From NCBI GenBank assembly GCA_964563885.1, contig CAZLYX010000038.1, positions 1 to 18,798 on the forward strand: DNA of 18,798 bases. Reading direction: 5' to 3'. Under the pieces are notes generated by a model. That model worked only from the letters and a program-made list of their open reading frames with translations, had not been told where the DNA came from and did no database searches. This DNA is from CAZLYX01 sp964563885. GTDB lineage: Bacteria; Pseudomonadota; Gammaproteobacteria; Burkholderiales; Neisseriaceae. Of the stretch, positions 1 to 8,466 are shown piece after piece (position 1 is the stretch's first letter; each line of letters begins with the position of its first letter). A program made the position numbers and the translations under genes.

Positions 1-62
1 GGGTCAACTGGGTCAACTGGGTCAACTGGGTCAACTGGGTCAACTGGGTCAACTGGGTCAAC
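1..62. repeat. 9-bp tandem repeat (GGGTCAACT)n coding for a PVD linker
   Basis: About 6.9 perfect copies of a 9-bp unit start at the first base and may continue beyond the window. Read on the minus strand in the autotransporter frame they encode Pro-Val-Asp repeats. Because the unit is a multiple of three, gain or loss of copies would change linker length without shifting the frame. Confidence 0.95.
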
Positions 63-2144
63 GGGCGGATCAATTTTAGCTTCCATTGTCCAATAGAATT
101 TACCACCATCCTGAGCCAATTGTACTTCGGCCATGCCGCTGGTTTTGGCTGTGCCAATAAAAGCTCCGGCATCAGCACTGCCCGTTTCAATCACATCAAT
201 GGTGCGAATTATTTCTGTGATTGCTTCTACACTCCCATCAATCACTCCATCAGCACCACTGGCCCCAACCGGCACCACTGTGGTTTGACCGGAAGCATGA
301 CCAGTAATAATCAGTTTATCAGACTCAGAGTTTTCACCATTCGCGCCGCCTGGTGCATTCCACATCGTGTTCATTGTGATGCTGCCGTTATTCCCAGTGT
401 AATCACCAGCAATCGTTAATACTTGGCTAGGAGTAGGGTTGTTCACCAATGAAATGGTGCCTGAGTTTGATACATTGCCCGACATGGTTGAATTGATGGT
501 AGAAGCTACTAAACTTAACACTCCTCCACTGGCAATATTGGTTTGTTCAGCACCAAGATCACCAGATAGATTTAATGCGCCACCAGCACCAACGTTGATT
601 GCTTCCCAGTTGATGATTTTGGTATCACCCGCTACACCGGCGCTGCTGCTTGAACCGGTTAATGCTAAGTTTAGATTTAATGTATCAATCCAACCATCCG
701 CTGAAGAAACATCATCACCACCATCCAATACAGTCAGCTTGCTGATATCAGCAACACTATTGAAAGTGGCAATATCAGAGCCATCACCCATATAAATAAC
801 ACCATCGATAGCACCAGCGTTCATCGCTAACTTGTCGTCACCAGCGCCAGTATCGACATTGCCAGTAATGTCACCGCCGTCGATTAGAAAATTATCGCTA
901 CCACCGAGAGTGGTAACATCACCAATGACTATGCCTCCCGTTAAACTAAATATGTTATCACCGGCACCGAGATGTACTTTACCTGTGGTATTGCCAGCAT
1001 CTTGTATAAATAAATCACCGCCGGCGCGGGTTAGCACACCATTAATGCCTCTTAGCTCTCCCGAGTTAGTAATATGTACAGCAGAGGTATTGCTATCATC
1101 TGAGTCAAGAGCGACTACATAGCTAAAATCATCAGCCATTACCACACCAGTTAATGCATTCTCAAATATAAGCGGAATGGACACATTAGAAGCATCAAAA
1201 TAAATCGCTGAACGATGTTCAGATAAATCCGTACCACCCTCAAGCTCTACCGTACCACTATTAACCACTTGTGCAGAAGTAGTAAGCTTACTAGTACCAG
1301 CAACCATGCCAAATGTATTGGCAGCTGCTTTACCAGACACCGTAATAGTCCCCGAGTTATTTATACTTACAGTACCATTTGACCAAGCGCCAAAAGCCTC
1401 AATGCCGATGGCTTGATTCCCTTCTAGTGCAGTTACGCTAACGGTGCCCCTGTTGTCTATTATCAAGTTCTTTCCACCACCAGTGATGCCTACTGCTCCT
1501 GAGCGAGATAAAGCTGCAGCACTAGTGACGGTTATTACACCTTTATTTATGATATTCGCATCAGTATTTTTAGCCCCAAAACCTATACCAGCTATATAAC
1601 GATTAGATGATAGCCCTGCAGCAATATCGACATTGATTTGTCCGGTTTCTTCGTTGATTAAATTGATTGGAGAAAGGTAATTATTATTAACATAATATCC
1701 TGCATTGAGCCCACCCCGAGTGCCCGTGCCAGTACCGCCGTATTTGGCATTAGTCCAATTAACAGCACCCTCGTTAACAATTTTAACGCCTGAAGCAGTT
1801 GTTGGCTGCACAATCACAATACCATGTAGACTGCCGGCGGATTCCAAGACCCCTTGATTAATAAGAGTCACATCAGTGTTATTAATAATATATTGGCCTG
1901 TAGCCGTCCCTGTACAGGTAATGGTCGAGCCGGAAGGAGCTGTATTGCTTGGTATATCACATGCTGCCATTACATCAGGGCTGGGTAAGCTAAGCAACGC
2001 AGCGGTTGCAGTAAATGATAAAATTGTACTCGCCGTCTTTTTTAAAGATGATGTACTCTGTCGACCTGCGCGCTTTACTAATTCAGAACATGCAACCCAT
2101 GTTTGAGTTCCGCTGTTCCATTTAGATTTATAAATTCGATTCAT
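1..2144 (-). CDS. Large type V autotransporter (ESPR-containing, beta-helical passenger), 3' end missing
   Basis: The frame is open from ATG at 2144 to the left window edge, about 714 codons; the C-terminal beta-barrel lies outside. The N-terminus (MNRIYKSKWNSGTQTWVA) is a classic extended signal peptide region. A hydrophobic core follows, with likely cleavage near residues 55-62 before ACDIPSN. The rest is a Gly/Asn/Thr/Ser-rich passenger of short rungs such as NSGTI and NEGAV, typical of pertactin/AIDA-like beta-helices. Residues about 392-460 hold three to four 20-residue rungs with a GAGDN/GGSDN/GAGDD motif. The last visible residues are a repeated Pro-Val-Asp linker, the usual spacer between passenger and barrel. 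The product should be exported by Sec and displayed on the outer membrane, probably as an adhesin; its binding target cannot be inferred. A weak GGGA lies about 10 nt before the ATG. Frame and lack of stops were checked by hand over several stretches. Confidence 0.88.
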   Translation of the reverse strand, partial: MNRIYKSKWNSGTQTWVACSELVKRAGRQSTSSLKKTASTILSFTATAALLSLPSPDVMAACDIPSNTAPSGSTITCTGTATGQYIINNTDVTLINQGVLESAGSLHGIVIVQPTTASGVKIVNEGAVNWTNAKYGGTGTGTRGGLNAGYYVNNNYLSPINLINEETGQINVDIAAGLSSNRYIAGIGFGAKNTDANIINKGVITVTSAAALSRSGAVGITGGGKNLIIDNRGTVSVTALEGNQAIGIEAFGAWSNGTVSINNSGTITVSGKAAANTFGMVAGTSKLTTSAQVVNSGTVELEGGTDLSEHRSAIYFDASNVSIPLIFENALTGVVMADDFSYVVALDSDDSNTSAVHITNSGELRGINGVLTRAGGDLFIQDAGNTTGKVHLGAGDNIFSLTGGIVIGDVTTLGGSDNFLIDGGDITGNVDTGAGDDKLAMNAGAIDGVIYMGDGSDIATFNSVADISKLTVLDGGDDVSSADGWIDTLNLNLALTGSSSSAGVAGDTKIINWEAINVGAGGALNLSGDLGAEQTNIASGGVLSLVASTINSTMSGNVSNSGTISLVNNPTPSQVLTIAGDYTGNNGSITMNTMWNAPGGANGENSESDKLIITGHASGQTTVVPVGASGADGVIDGSVEAITEIIRTIDVIETGSADAGAFIGTAKTSGMAEVQLAQDGGKFYWTMEAKIDPPVDPVDPVDPVDPVDPVDPVD

Positions 2145-2600
2145 AAGAGTTTCCCAAAGCTTACAATACTAAGTAATTAAAATATTATATTATATTATGC
2201 AATATAACGCTCTTTCATATCTACCAACCAAACTACAGCTATACTTAAAATAACTATTATTATTATAACATTTAGTAGGTAAACCTGTATGCTATTGTCT
2301 TTTAAACATTTAAAATGCAGCGCATCTGTTGCATTTAGGAAACTAAGTTAAATTATTATGGCATCATAGAGTGAATACTGTGTACAAACAGTTTAAAAAT
2401 ATAAATTATGTTTTGAAGTGAGGGACGTCTTCTTACCAGTACTGTTGATGGTAAATATTATTGGTAATTAAGTTGTATACTATGCATTATTAATCTCTTT
2501 TGATACTTGGCATAAATCATTTAAAGTTGTCTTCTCAAGTTCAATTTGGGATGCTATGGTAACTTTTTGTAATTACCACTTTTTGATTAAAATTTGATTG
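2145..2600. other. AT-rich non-coding leader/promoter region of the autotransporter
   Basis: No convincing gene is seen on either strand. The part nearest the autotransporter ATG (about 2180-2275) is very AT-rich, with short TATTA and ATT repeats and several TATAAT-like words on the minus strand. The autotransporter promoter probably lies here, but no -35/-10 pair with good spacing stands out. Confidence 0.5.
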
Positions 2601-2650
2601 AGGCTACCTGAAATTTTTAACCCTATTAAAGTATTATTTTCAGGTAGCCT
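2601..2650. repeat. Inverted pair of DNA uptake sequences
   Basis: AGGCTACCTGAA at 2601-2612 is mirrored by TTCAGGTAGCCT at 2639-2650 with a 26-bp spacer. This is the Eikenella-type DUS dialect of Neisseriaceae. The pair can form a hairpin, but its loop is long and there is no good T-tract, so it is at best a secondary terminator next to the strong one at 2669-2700. Confidence 0.85.
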
Positions 2651-2668
2651 TTTCATTAATTTTAAATC

Positions 2669-2700
2669 AAAAAAGCCCGTTATGGATAACGGGCTTTTTT
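2669..2700. terminator. Bidirectional rho-independent terminator after the HlyD-type gene
   Basis: The arms AGCCCGTTA and TAACGGGCT flank a tiny TGGA loop. They are bordered by an A-run on one side and a T-run on the other, so the hairpin has a U-tract in both directions. It starts 22 bp past the stop codon of the adaptor gene and ends the type I secretion operon. Confidence 0.9.
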
Positions 2701-2722
2701 CTTATTGCTTTATCAGTACTAC

Positions 2723-3964
2723 TTAACGTTCACGCAAAGCTTGCTTCATTCGAGTAATTGGTTTTATTAAGTATTCAAATACTGTTTTTTGACCAGTTTT
2801 GATATCTACTGTTGCCACCATACCTGGAATAATCGGCATGGTTTTGCCATTTCTATCTTTCAAATTACTATTATTAGTTTGTACCAAAATACGATAATAG
2901 ACTTGATTTGGATCTAATTTTAAATCATTGGCACGGGTTTGACTCGTATTGCTCATGGTATCAGGGCTGATAATAGTTACCTTACCTTCCAAGCCGCCAT
3001 AAATTGCATAATCATAAGCACTGATTTTCACTACTGCCGGCAAACCGGGGCTCAAAAATGCAACGTCTTGCGGGCGAATATACGCTTCTACCAACAACTT
3101 TCCGTCTAGTGGCACAATAGTCAAAATATCTTGACCTTGGTTTACCACACCACCCACAGTATTGATTTGAATATCTTTCACAATCCCACGCATAGGCGAG
3201 CGAATAACTGCACGATCCACAGGATCTGCACGCATCGCCATATTTTCTTTTGCTTGCGCTAATTCTGACTCAGCCTGCACTAGTTCATTATTAGCTTCAG
3301 CAGAATACCGATTTTGACGCTCAGCAATTTGTGAAGCCAAGTCGTTGGATTCTCGCTGCATACGCAATAATTCAACCGAAGACACCACGCCATGCTTCAC
3401 CATTGGCGCTGTGATGCTGATCTCTTGATCTAGCGCGGCTTTACTTAATCGCATACCTTGCACAGAGTCAACCATTGCACGACGACGTGCCATATAAGCC
3501 GCTTGCTCACGCTGCATTAACTCTTTGCTCAAACCTTTTGGAAATTGCAGTTGCGATCCATAAGCTTCCGCTTTTAAACGTGCAACCGTTGCTTCCAAGT
3601 TATCAACTTTGGCTACGCTCTCGCGTAAAACAGCTGAGCTACGAGTATCATCTAATTTTAATAGAATCTGCTCTTTTTCTACGATATCACCTTCACTCAC
3701 TTTCATTTCGGTGAGGATGCCAGGATCTAAACTTTGCACGACTTGTTCACGGCTACTAGGAATAACATTACCTTGTCCGCGCGTTACTTCATCCAGTTCG
3801 CTGTTGTAAGCCCAAACTATAAATACAACTAAAAACACAAAGAAAAGAATCACAATCCAAAATTGGCCACTGTGCTTTTCTTTTTGTAACGCTGCATTCA
3901 AGTCATTTACCAGCTGCATATCGCTTGATTTCAGATTATCTTGTTTACTATTTTCACTACTCAT
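2723..3964 (-). CDS. Type I secretion periplasmic adaptor (HlyD/LapC-type membrane fusion protein)
   Basis: This 413-residue protein has the HlyD layout. A short cytoplasmic N-terminus precedes one membrane helix (about residues 35-53). A lipoyl/beta-barrel half follows with the motif GNVIPSSREQVVQSLDPG, then a long charged alpha-hairpin (about 115-225) and a second half ending in PGMVATVDIKTGQKTVFEYL, the conserved HlyD-family C-terminus. It would bridge the inner-membrane ABC transporter and the outer-membrane channel encoded just upstream. I chose the ATG at 3964 because AAGG lies 12 nt before it; the in-frame TTG nine bases further upstream sits only 3 nt from that AAGG. It is the last gene of the operon, 71 bp after the ABC gene. 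Confidence 0.93.
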   Translation of the reverse strand: MSSENSKQDNLKSSDMQLVNDLNAALQKEKHSGQFWIVILFFVFLVVFIVWAYNSELDEVTRGQGNVIPSSREQVVQSLDPGILTEMKVSEGDIVEKEQILLKLDDTRSSAVLRESVAKVDNLEATVARLKAEAYGSQLQFPKGLSKELMQREQAAYMARRRAMVDSVQGMRLSKAALDQEISITAPMVKHGVVSSVELLRMQRESNDLASQIAERQNRYSAEANNELVQAESELAQAKENMAMRADPVDRAVIRSPMRGIVKDIQINTVGGVVNQGQDILTIVPLDGKLLVEAYIRPQDVAFLSPGLPAVVKISAYDYAIYGGLEGKVTIISPDTMSNTSQTRANDLKLDPNQVYYRILVQTNNSNLKDRNGKTMPIIPGMVATVDIKTGQKTVFEYLIKPITRMKQALRER

Positions 3965-4035
3965 AATGATCAATTACCTTAGTACTCAATTATGGTTATT
4001 CAATGGCGCTTGATAAGCTCTCATTGGTTTCAGCT

Positions 4036-6192
4036 TTACGCGCTGGCTTGTTGTGCAGCAGGTTTAGCAGCTTTTTCTTCGTTTTGCATCAGCTTCTGCA
4101 GTACTAAATCACGTGGCCCATCCATCACCACCTTACCGTTATCCATTACAATAATACGATTTACAATTTGCAATACTTGTGGACGGTGCGTGACAACAAT
4201 CATGGTTTTATCTTTGCACCACTGCCCTACTGCAGTTAATGCCATGCGTTCAGTTGCTTGATCCAAACCAGTTGTTGGCTCATCTAACAATACTACTTTA
4301 GGTTGACGCAATGTTAAGCGTGCCAACGCAATAATCTGTTTTTGCCCGCCAGATAAACCTAATCCGTCTTCTCCCAGAGGCATATCCAAACCACGTGGGT
4401 GGTTGCGAATAATACGATCTAAACCAAAACGCTGTAAGGCAATCAGTAATTCTTGATCTGAAGAGTAACCATCAGAACGCGCCAAATCCATATTCTCACG
4501 CAATGTGCCTAAAAATAAGCGAGGTGATTGACTCAACAATGCCACTTGATTTCGTAAAAAACTAGGGTCAAGCTGGCGTAAATCGACACCATCTAAAGTG
4601 ATATTTCCTTTATCTGCTTCATATAAGCCGCTAGCTAGTTTTAATAAGGTACTTTTACCACTACCAATGCGACCTAGAATTCCAACTTTTTCGCCTGGTC
4701 GAATGACTAGCTTTAAATCTTCAACGGCTGAAGCGGTGTCTTTTTGATAGTTGAAAATAACATTTTCAAATACGATATTGCCTTGCACTTGGCTTAAAGT
4801 AATGTATTTACGTTCAGGATTACGTTCAATTGGCCGCTCAATAATTTTATTAACCCCATCTAGGGCTAATTTAGCCTGTTGAAAGCGAGTTGCTAAACCT
4901 GCTATTTGTGCTAATGGCGCCAAAGCTCGCCCTGATAAAATCACCGCAGCAATTAATGCGCCCATGGTAATTCGATCGGCCTGATTTTCAGCATGAATTA
5001 AATAAGTACCAAATAATACCAATCCTACCGTATTTAACTGTTGCATCCCTACCGCAAAGTTCACCATAAAGTTGCTGGTATCGCGTACTTTAATAGAGGA
5101 TGCTGAAGTCTTTGCCGTATATTCATCCCAACGTTGTTGCGCCCAACTCGTGGCATTATTAGTTTTTAAAGTCTCAATACCTTCCAAAGCTTCCACTGCC
5201 AAACCTTGACGCTGTGAAGATTCTTTCATAGATTCGTTAATGTGGCGCGACAATGGGCGCTGTACTAAGAAACCCACAATAATAACTATAGGTATAATTA
5301 CAGAAGGAACGATGACAACCTTCCCAGCAACTGTTCCTATCACCACTAAGAACAAAATAAGAAACGGTAAGTCTACTAAAGTAAGTAAGCTGGCACTGGT
5401 CATAAAGTCACGAACAGATTCGAACTCACGTAAATTACTTGCGTAAGAACCAGAAGACGCCGGACGATCAGCTAGTCTAATGGACATCACTCGACGGAAT
5501 AAAGCAGAGCTGATAATTAAATCGGCTTTTTTGCCCGCAATATCTGTCAAATGGCCACGGATTAGCTTTGCTACAAATTCAAATGAAATTGCCAACACCA
5601 CGCCAATACTTAACACCCATAAGGTTTCATAAGCTTGGTTTGGAATTACACGGTCATAAACGTTCATTACATAAAGAGAGCTGACCAATGCCAAAAAGTT
5701 AATGATAAACGTAGCCAAAATAACTTGGTAATAGTAACTTTTAAAGCGCCAAATAACTTTCCAGAACCACGCCTTAGGCAAATGGTATTCAGGTAAATCA
5801 CTACGCGTATCTGAGACCATTTTTTGTTTAATAAACCAACAATAGCCTAAATAAAGAGCAGCCAATTGCTCATGCTCTAAAACTTGAGCTAAGCCATCGG
5901 CTTGCCGAATATGGTATTTGCGCTGCGTGCCACTTCCTTCTATTTTCGTCACTACTGCGGCTTCTTCGTTGTGCAATATCGTCACAACAGGCACGGCCAA
6001 TGATGGAATATCTTCTAGACGACGCTTAGACAACGTATTCTCAAAGCCATGAGTGCGCAGTACTTCAACTAAAGAATGATAGTTTACATTCAGTTTTTTA
6101 TCGCGAATTACTTCTGCTGACAAGGCCATTTCAGACACGGGAGAGCCCAATATCTGTGTTGCCAAAGCAATGTGTTCAATAATAGATTTCAT
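4036..6192 (-). CDS. Type I secretion ABC transporter (permease/ATPase) with C39-like domain, LapB/HlyB type
   Basis: The protein has 718 residues in three parts. Residues 1 to about 125 form a C39-peptidase-like domain. No Cys is seen in the QILGSPVSEMAL segment where a catalytic Cys would be expected, so it is probably a non-cleaving substrate-docking domain as in HlyB and LapB. A six-helix ABC exporter membrane domain follows (about 150-440). The ATPase domain has Walker A GRIGSGKS (507-514), Q-loop Gln 555, signature LSGGQ (613-617), Walker B VVLLDEP (633-639) and H-loop His 669. All key ATPase residues are present, so the pump should be active. Family members export large RTX adhesins or toxins with an uncleaved C-terminal signal. 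It lies 44 bp after the outer-membrane factor gene and 71 bp before the adaptor gene. Confidence 0.94.
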   Translation of the reverse strand: MKSIIEHIALATQILGSPVSEMALSAEVIRDKKLNVNYHSLVEVLRTHGFENTLSKRRLEDIPSLAVPVVTILHNEEAAVVTKIEGSGTQRKYHIRQADGLAQVLEHEQLAALYLGYCWFIKQKMVSDTRSDLPEYHLPKAWFWKVIWRFKSYYYQVILATFIINFLALVSSLYVMNVYDRVIPNQAYETLWVLSIGVVLAISFEFVAKLIRGHLTDIAGKKADLIISSALFRRVMSIRLADRPASSGSYASNLREFESVRDFMTSASLLTLVDLPFLILFLVVIGTVAGKVVIVPSVIIPIVIIVGFLVQRPLSRHINESMKESSQRQGLAVEALEGIETLKTNNATSWAQQRWDEYTAKTSASSIKVRDTSNFMVNFAVGMQQLNTVGLVLFGTYLIHAENQADRITMGALIAAVILSGRALAPLAQIAGLATRFQQAKLALDGVNKIIERPIERNPERKYITLSQVQGNIVFENVIFNYQKDTASAVEDLKLVIRPGEKVGILGRIGSGKSTLLKLASGLYEADKGNITLDGVDLRQLDPSFLRNQVALLSQSPRLFLGTLRENMDLARSDGYSSDQELLIALQRFGLDRIIRNHPRGLDMPLGEDGLGLSGGQKQIIALARLTLRQPKVVLLDEPTTGLDQATERMALTAVGQWCKDKTMIVVTHRPQVLQIVNRIIVMDNGKVVMDGPRDLVLQKLMQNEEKAAKPAAQQASA

Positions 6193-6236
6193 GATAATTA
6201 TATTCGTTCATTAAATTAAAAACTTTAAAATGTGGA

Positions 6237-7505
6237 CTACTCCGCCACACCTGCCCACTGAGCCACTTGTGACTGTGCAACTAGATATTCTAAAGCGGCA
6301 TCGCGGAAATCATTTCGCGCAGTAATATTTGCTAGTTCAATATTAGATAATTCGCTATATGAATCTAAAACATCAATCAAAGTTCGTCGTGCAATTTTAA
6401 ATTGCAGCTCGTAGGCTTTTATAACTTCTTTTTGAGAAGCGATGTGTTCACTGGTTACTTCAATTTGCCGTTCACTTTGCGCCATATCAACTTCAGCGGT
6501 ACGAGCTCGCTCAGCAACCTCTCGTAGAATTTGATCAAGCTTAGACTCTGCGGCAATCAATGCTTCAGCATTCTGTTTAACAGAATAGCGTGCGGCTTGG
6601 TCTAACACATTCCAAGACATACTCAAATAAAGCTCTTTGTTGTCACGATTAGCAGTGCCCTCAAGATTAAGAGCAGGCATACGCGCGGCTTTTGACACAT
6701 CTACCATTGCTCTAGCACTTTCTTTTTCGGCCATTTGAGCCATATAGGTGGGATGGACAGCTTTATCTGGGCTTTTGAAACGATTGACGATATCAATCGC
6801 AGAAACACGGCTAAATGGATCGGTTAGTTCTTCAGCACGAATGGTTCGATCTGTGTATTTGGCCAAACGGCTCAAAGCCACTTCCATGGTCCGTCGTAGC
6901 TGGACAATATTAGTCTCAACTTGAAGCTGTCTAGAACGTGCCTGTACCAACTCAGAACGCCGGCCACCATCATATTTCACAATAATATTCAGATCGCCTA
7001 ACATTTTACTATGACGATTATGGTCTATCTGAGTAATTTCCAGCGCGTCGCGAGCACGTAGGGCTGTTAAATACAACTTACCAATCGTACTGCCTAATTC
7101 TTCTTGAGTTTCATAATATTTATGATGGAAATAGCGTTCTTTGCCTTTATCGCGTCTTACACTGGCTTCTATACCACCCCAAGCATATAGATTAAGTGTC
7201 CCACGTACTCCTGGCGTTGGGCCATCTGATAACTTATTGCTTTCAAATTTATGCTTTTGAGCTAAAACTTGAGTACCCGTCAAGCTAATCACAGGATAGT
7301 GCCCCCCTTGCGTCGCTTTCATTGCATTATGCGCAGAACCCTCGTTTGCTTTTGCCTCACGCAAACTAGGATCTTCAATCAAAGATTTTTTTAAAATTTC
7401 TTGTAAATCTAGCGCATACGCAGGCGACAACAACATTACTGGCAATAATGCAACTGACACAAAACGGCCTAAACTGGCCAATAGTTTTTTAGAAGACTTT
7501 TGCAT
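6237..7505 (-). CDS. TolC/LapE-type outer-membrane efflux protein of the type I secretion system
   Basis: This 422-residue protein has a Sec signal peptide (charged start, hydrophobic core, probable cleavage after AYA at residue 31). A TolC-type alpha/beta-barrel sequence follows, with two related halves and long heptad-like helices (QARSRQLQVETNIVQLRR, then SERQIEVTSEHIASQKEV). The segment RTLIDVLDSYSELSNIELA is typical of the second helical hairpin of this family. It would form the outer-membrane exit duct. ATG at 7505 was preferred to the in-frame TTG nine bases upstream; neither has a strong Shine-Dalgarno. It is the first gene of the three-gene operon. I found no clear promoter between it and the rplY terminators. 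Confidence 0.9.
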   Translation of the reverse strand: MQKSSKKLLASLGRFVSVALLPVMLLSPAYALDLQEILKKSLIEDPSLREAKANEGSAHNAMKATQGGHYPVISLTGTQVLAQKHKFESNKLSDGPTPGVRGTLNLYAWGGIEASVRRDKGKERYFHHKYYETQEELGSTIGKLYLTALRARDALEITQIDHNRHSKMLGDLNIIVKYDGGRRSELVQARSRQLQVETNIVQLRRTMEVALSRLAKYTDRTIRAEELTDPFSRVSAIDIVNRFKSPDKAVHPTYMAQMAEKESARAMVDVSKAARMPALNLEGTANRDNKELYLSMSWNVLDQAARYSVKQNAEALIAAESKLDQILREVAERARTAEVDMAQSERQIEVTSEHIASQKEVIKAYELQFKIARRTLIDVLDSYSELSNIELANITARNDFRDAALEYLVAQSQVAQWAGVAE

Positions 7506-7686
7506 ATTTATCAACGGGCTTTAAAATTTTAGAATGCCACTATTCAATTTGACGATTTTACAACCGATAAGTATTTGTAACCTGGAATAGGAACACTGAT
7601 ATTGAGCCTGATTTTCCACCGTAATCTTTAATATTACGTGCAGAATATCACAACATCTCGTTAAACCTTATCCTCAAAAGACAAAA

Positions 7687-7722
7687 GGTAGTGATAATTC
7701 ACCAAGTGTGTATATCACTACC
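7687..7722 (-). terminator. Second terminator downstream of rplY
   Basis: Perfect 10-bp arms GGTAGTGATA (7687-7696) and TATCACTACC (7713-7722) enclose a 16-nt loop that itself contains CAC/GTG. Read on the minus strand the hairpin is followed by TTTTGTCTTTT, a good U-tract. It stops readthrough from prs-rplY into the secretion operon. Confidence 0.75.
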
Positions 7723-7752
7723 ACATAATGATTTAAGTATATTCAAATAGAA

Positions 7753-7778
7753 CCCCGCCACTATAGCAGTTGGCGGGG
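7753..7778 (-). terminator. First terminator downstream of rplY
   Basis: CCCCGCCA (7753-7760) and TGGCGGGG (7771-7778) form a GC-rich 8-bp stem 28 bp past the rplY stop codon. The following minus-strand sequence TTCTATTTG is only a fair U-tract, which may be why a second hairpin follows. Confidence 0.8.
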
Positions 7779-7806
7779 ATTATATTTGATATTTACCAAT
7801 ATAAAC

Positions 7807-8379
7807 TTAACGTTTCTTACCCGTTACAGTAGCTAAGGCTAAATTAGAGCCATTCAACAAGGTAACACTGCTCACGCCCTCAGGAAATTTAATATCTGAC
7901 AAATGTAAGATATCGCCAGCGACAACGTTCGCGCAGTCAAGTTCCAGATGGGCTGGAATGTTTTTCGGCAAAGCAACAACTTCAACGTTGGTTTTCAATA
8001 GAGAAACACGTCCCGCCTGCAGTTTAACCGCCTGTGAAGTTTCTGCATTAACAATATGCAGAGGAATGCGGATTTTCAATGGCGTAGTTGCATTGACAGC
8101 CTGGAAGTCAACATGCTGAACTTCTTGACGAAACGGATGCATTTGAAAGTCACGCACAATAACATCTTGGGTTTTGTCGTTTAAAGACAACTTGATTAAT
8201 GCAGTGTGGAAAGTTTCTTTTTCCAATGCGTAATACAAGGTTTTGTGATCTACGGTAATCGCAACCGGTTCTTGATTTTCACCGTATAGAACAGCCGGAG
8301 TCTGACCTTCACGACGCAGGCGGCGGCTCGCACCAGTGCCCTGAGCTTCGCGAACAGTGGCTTTAATTTCATATGACAT
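7807..8379 (-). CDS. rplY: 50S ribosomal protein L25 (TL5/CTC type)
   Basis: The protein has 190 residues, the long two-domain form. Residues 1 to about 90 are the L25 5S-rRNA-binding domain, with GTGASRRLRREGQTPAVLYG and VIVRDFQMHPFRQEVQHVDF. The rest is the beta-rich CTC C-terminal domain. It binds 5S rRNA in the central protuberance of the large ribosomal subunit. GGAG lies 10 nt before the ATG. It follows prs by 87 bp on the same strand with no terminator between them, so the two are probably co-transcribed, an order I recall from Neisseria. Confidence 0.96.
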   Translation of the reverse strand: MSYEIKATVREAQGTGASRRLRREGQTPAVLYGENQEPVAITVDHKTLYYALEKETFHTALIKLSLNDKTQDVIVRDFQMHPFRQEVQHVDFQAVNATTPLKIRIPLHIVNAETSQAVKLQAGRVSLLKTNVEVVALPKNIPAHLELDCANVVAGDILHLSDIKFPEGVSSVTLLNGSNLALATVTGKKR

Positions 8380-8466
8380 AATTTTAATACTCCAAAAGTA
8401 AATACAATCACCTTACACCGCGACCAGCTTGGGGCGACAAACAAAGTAGGGAATTAACCCTTAGCA

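Noticed and set aside
775..975. RTX-type GGxGxD nonapeptide repeats in the autotransporter
   Set aside because: The period is about 20 residues rather than nine and the motif is irregular, so beta-helix rungs are the better explanation. Possible calcium binding is kept only as a low-level idea.
120..2106. Four plus-strand ORFs of 76-118 codons
   Set aside because: They lie opposite the minus-strand autotransporter frame, have no ribosome-binding sites and encode low-complexity peptides that mirror its repetitive codons.
2145..2275. Short TATTA and ATT repeats as a phase-variable promoter of the autotransporter
   Set aside because: There are only about three copies and no -35/-10 pair whose spacing they would alter could be identified.
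6068..6192. Active C39 bacteriocin-type peptidase at the N-terminus of the ABC transporter
   Set aside because: No Cys is seen where the catalytic residue should be, and the neighbours are type I secretion components with no bacteriocin precursor.
8250..8444. Minus-strand ORF of 64 codons overlapping the rplY start
   Set aside because: It is out of frame with rplY, has no ribosome-binding site and its sequence resembles nothing.
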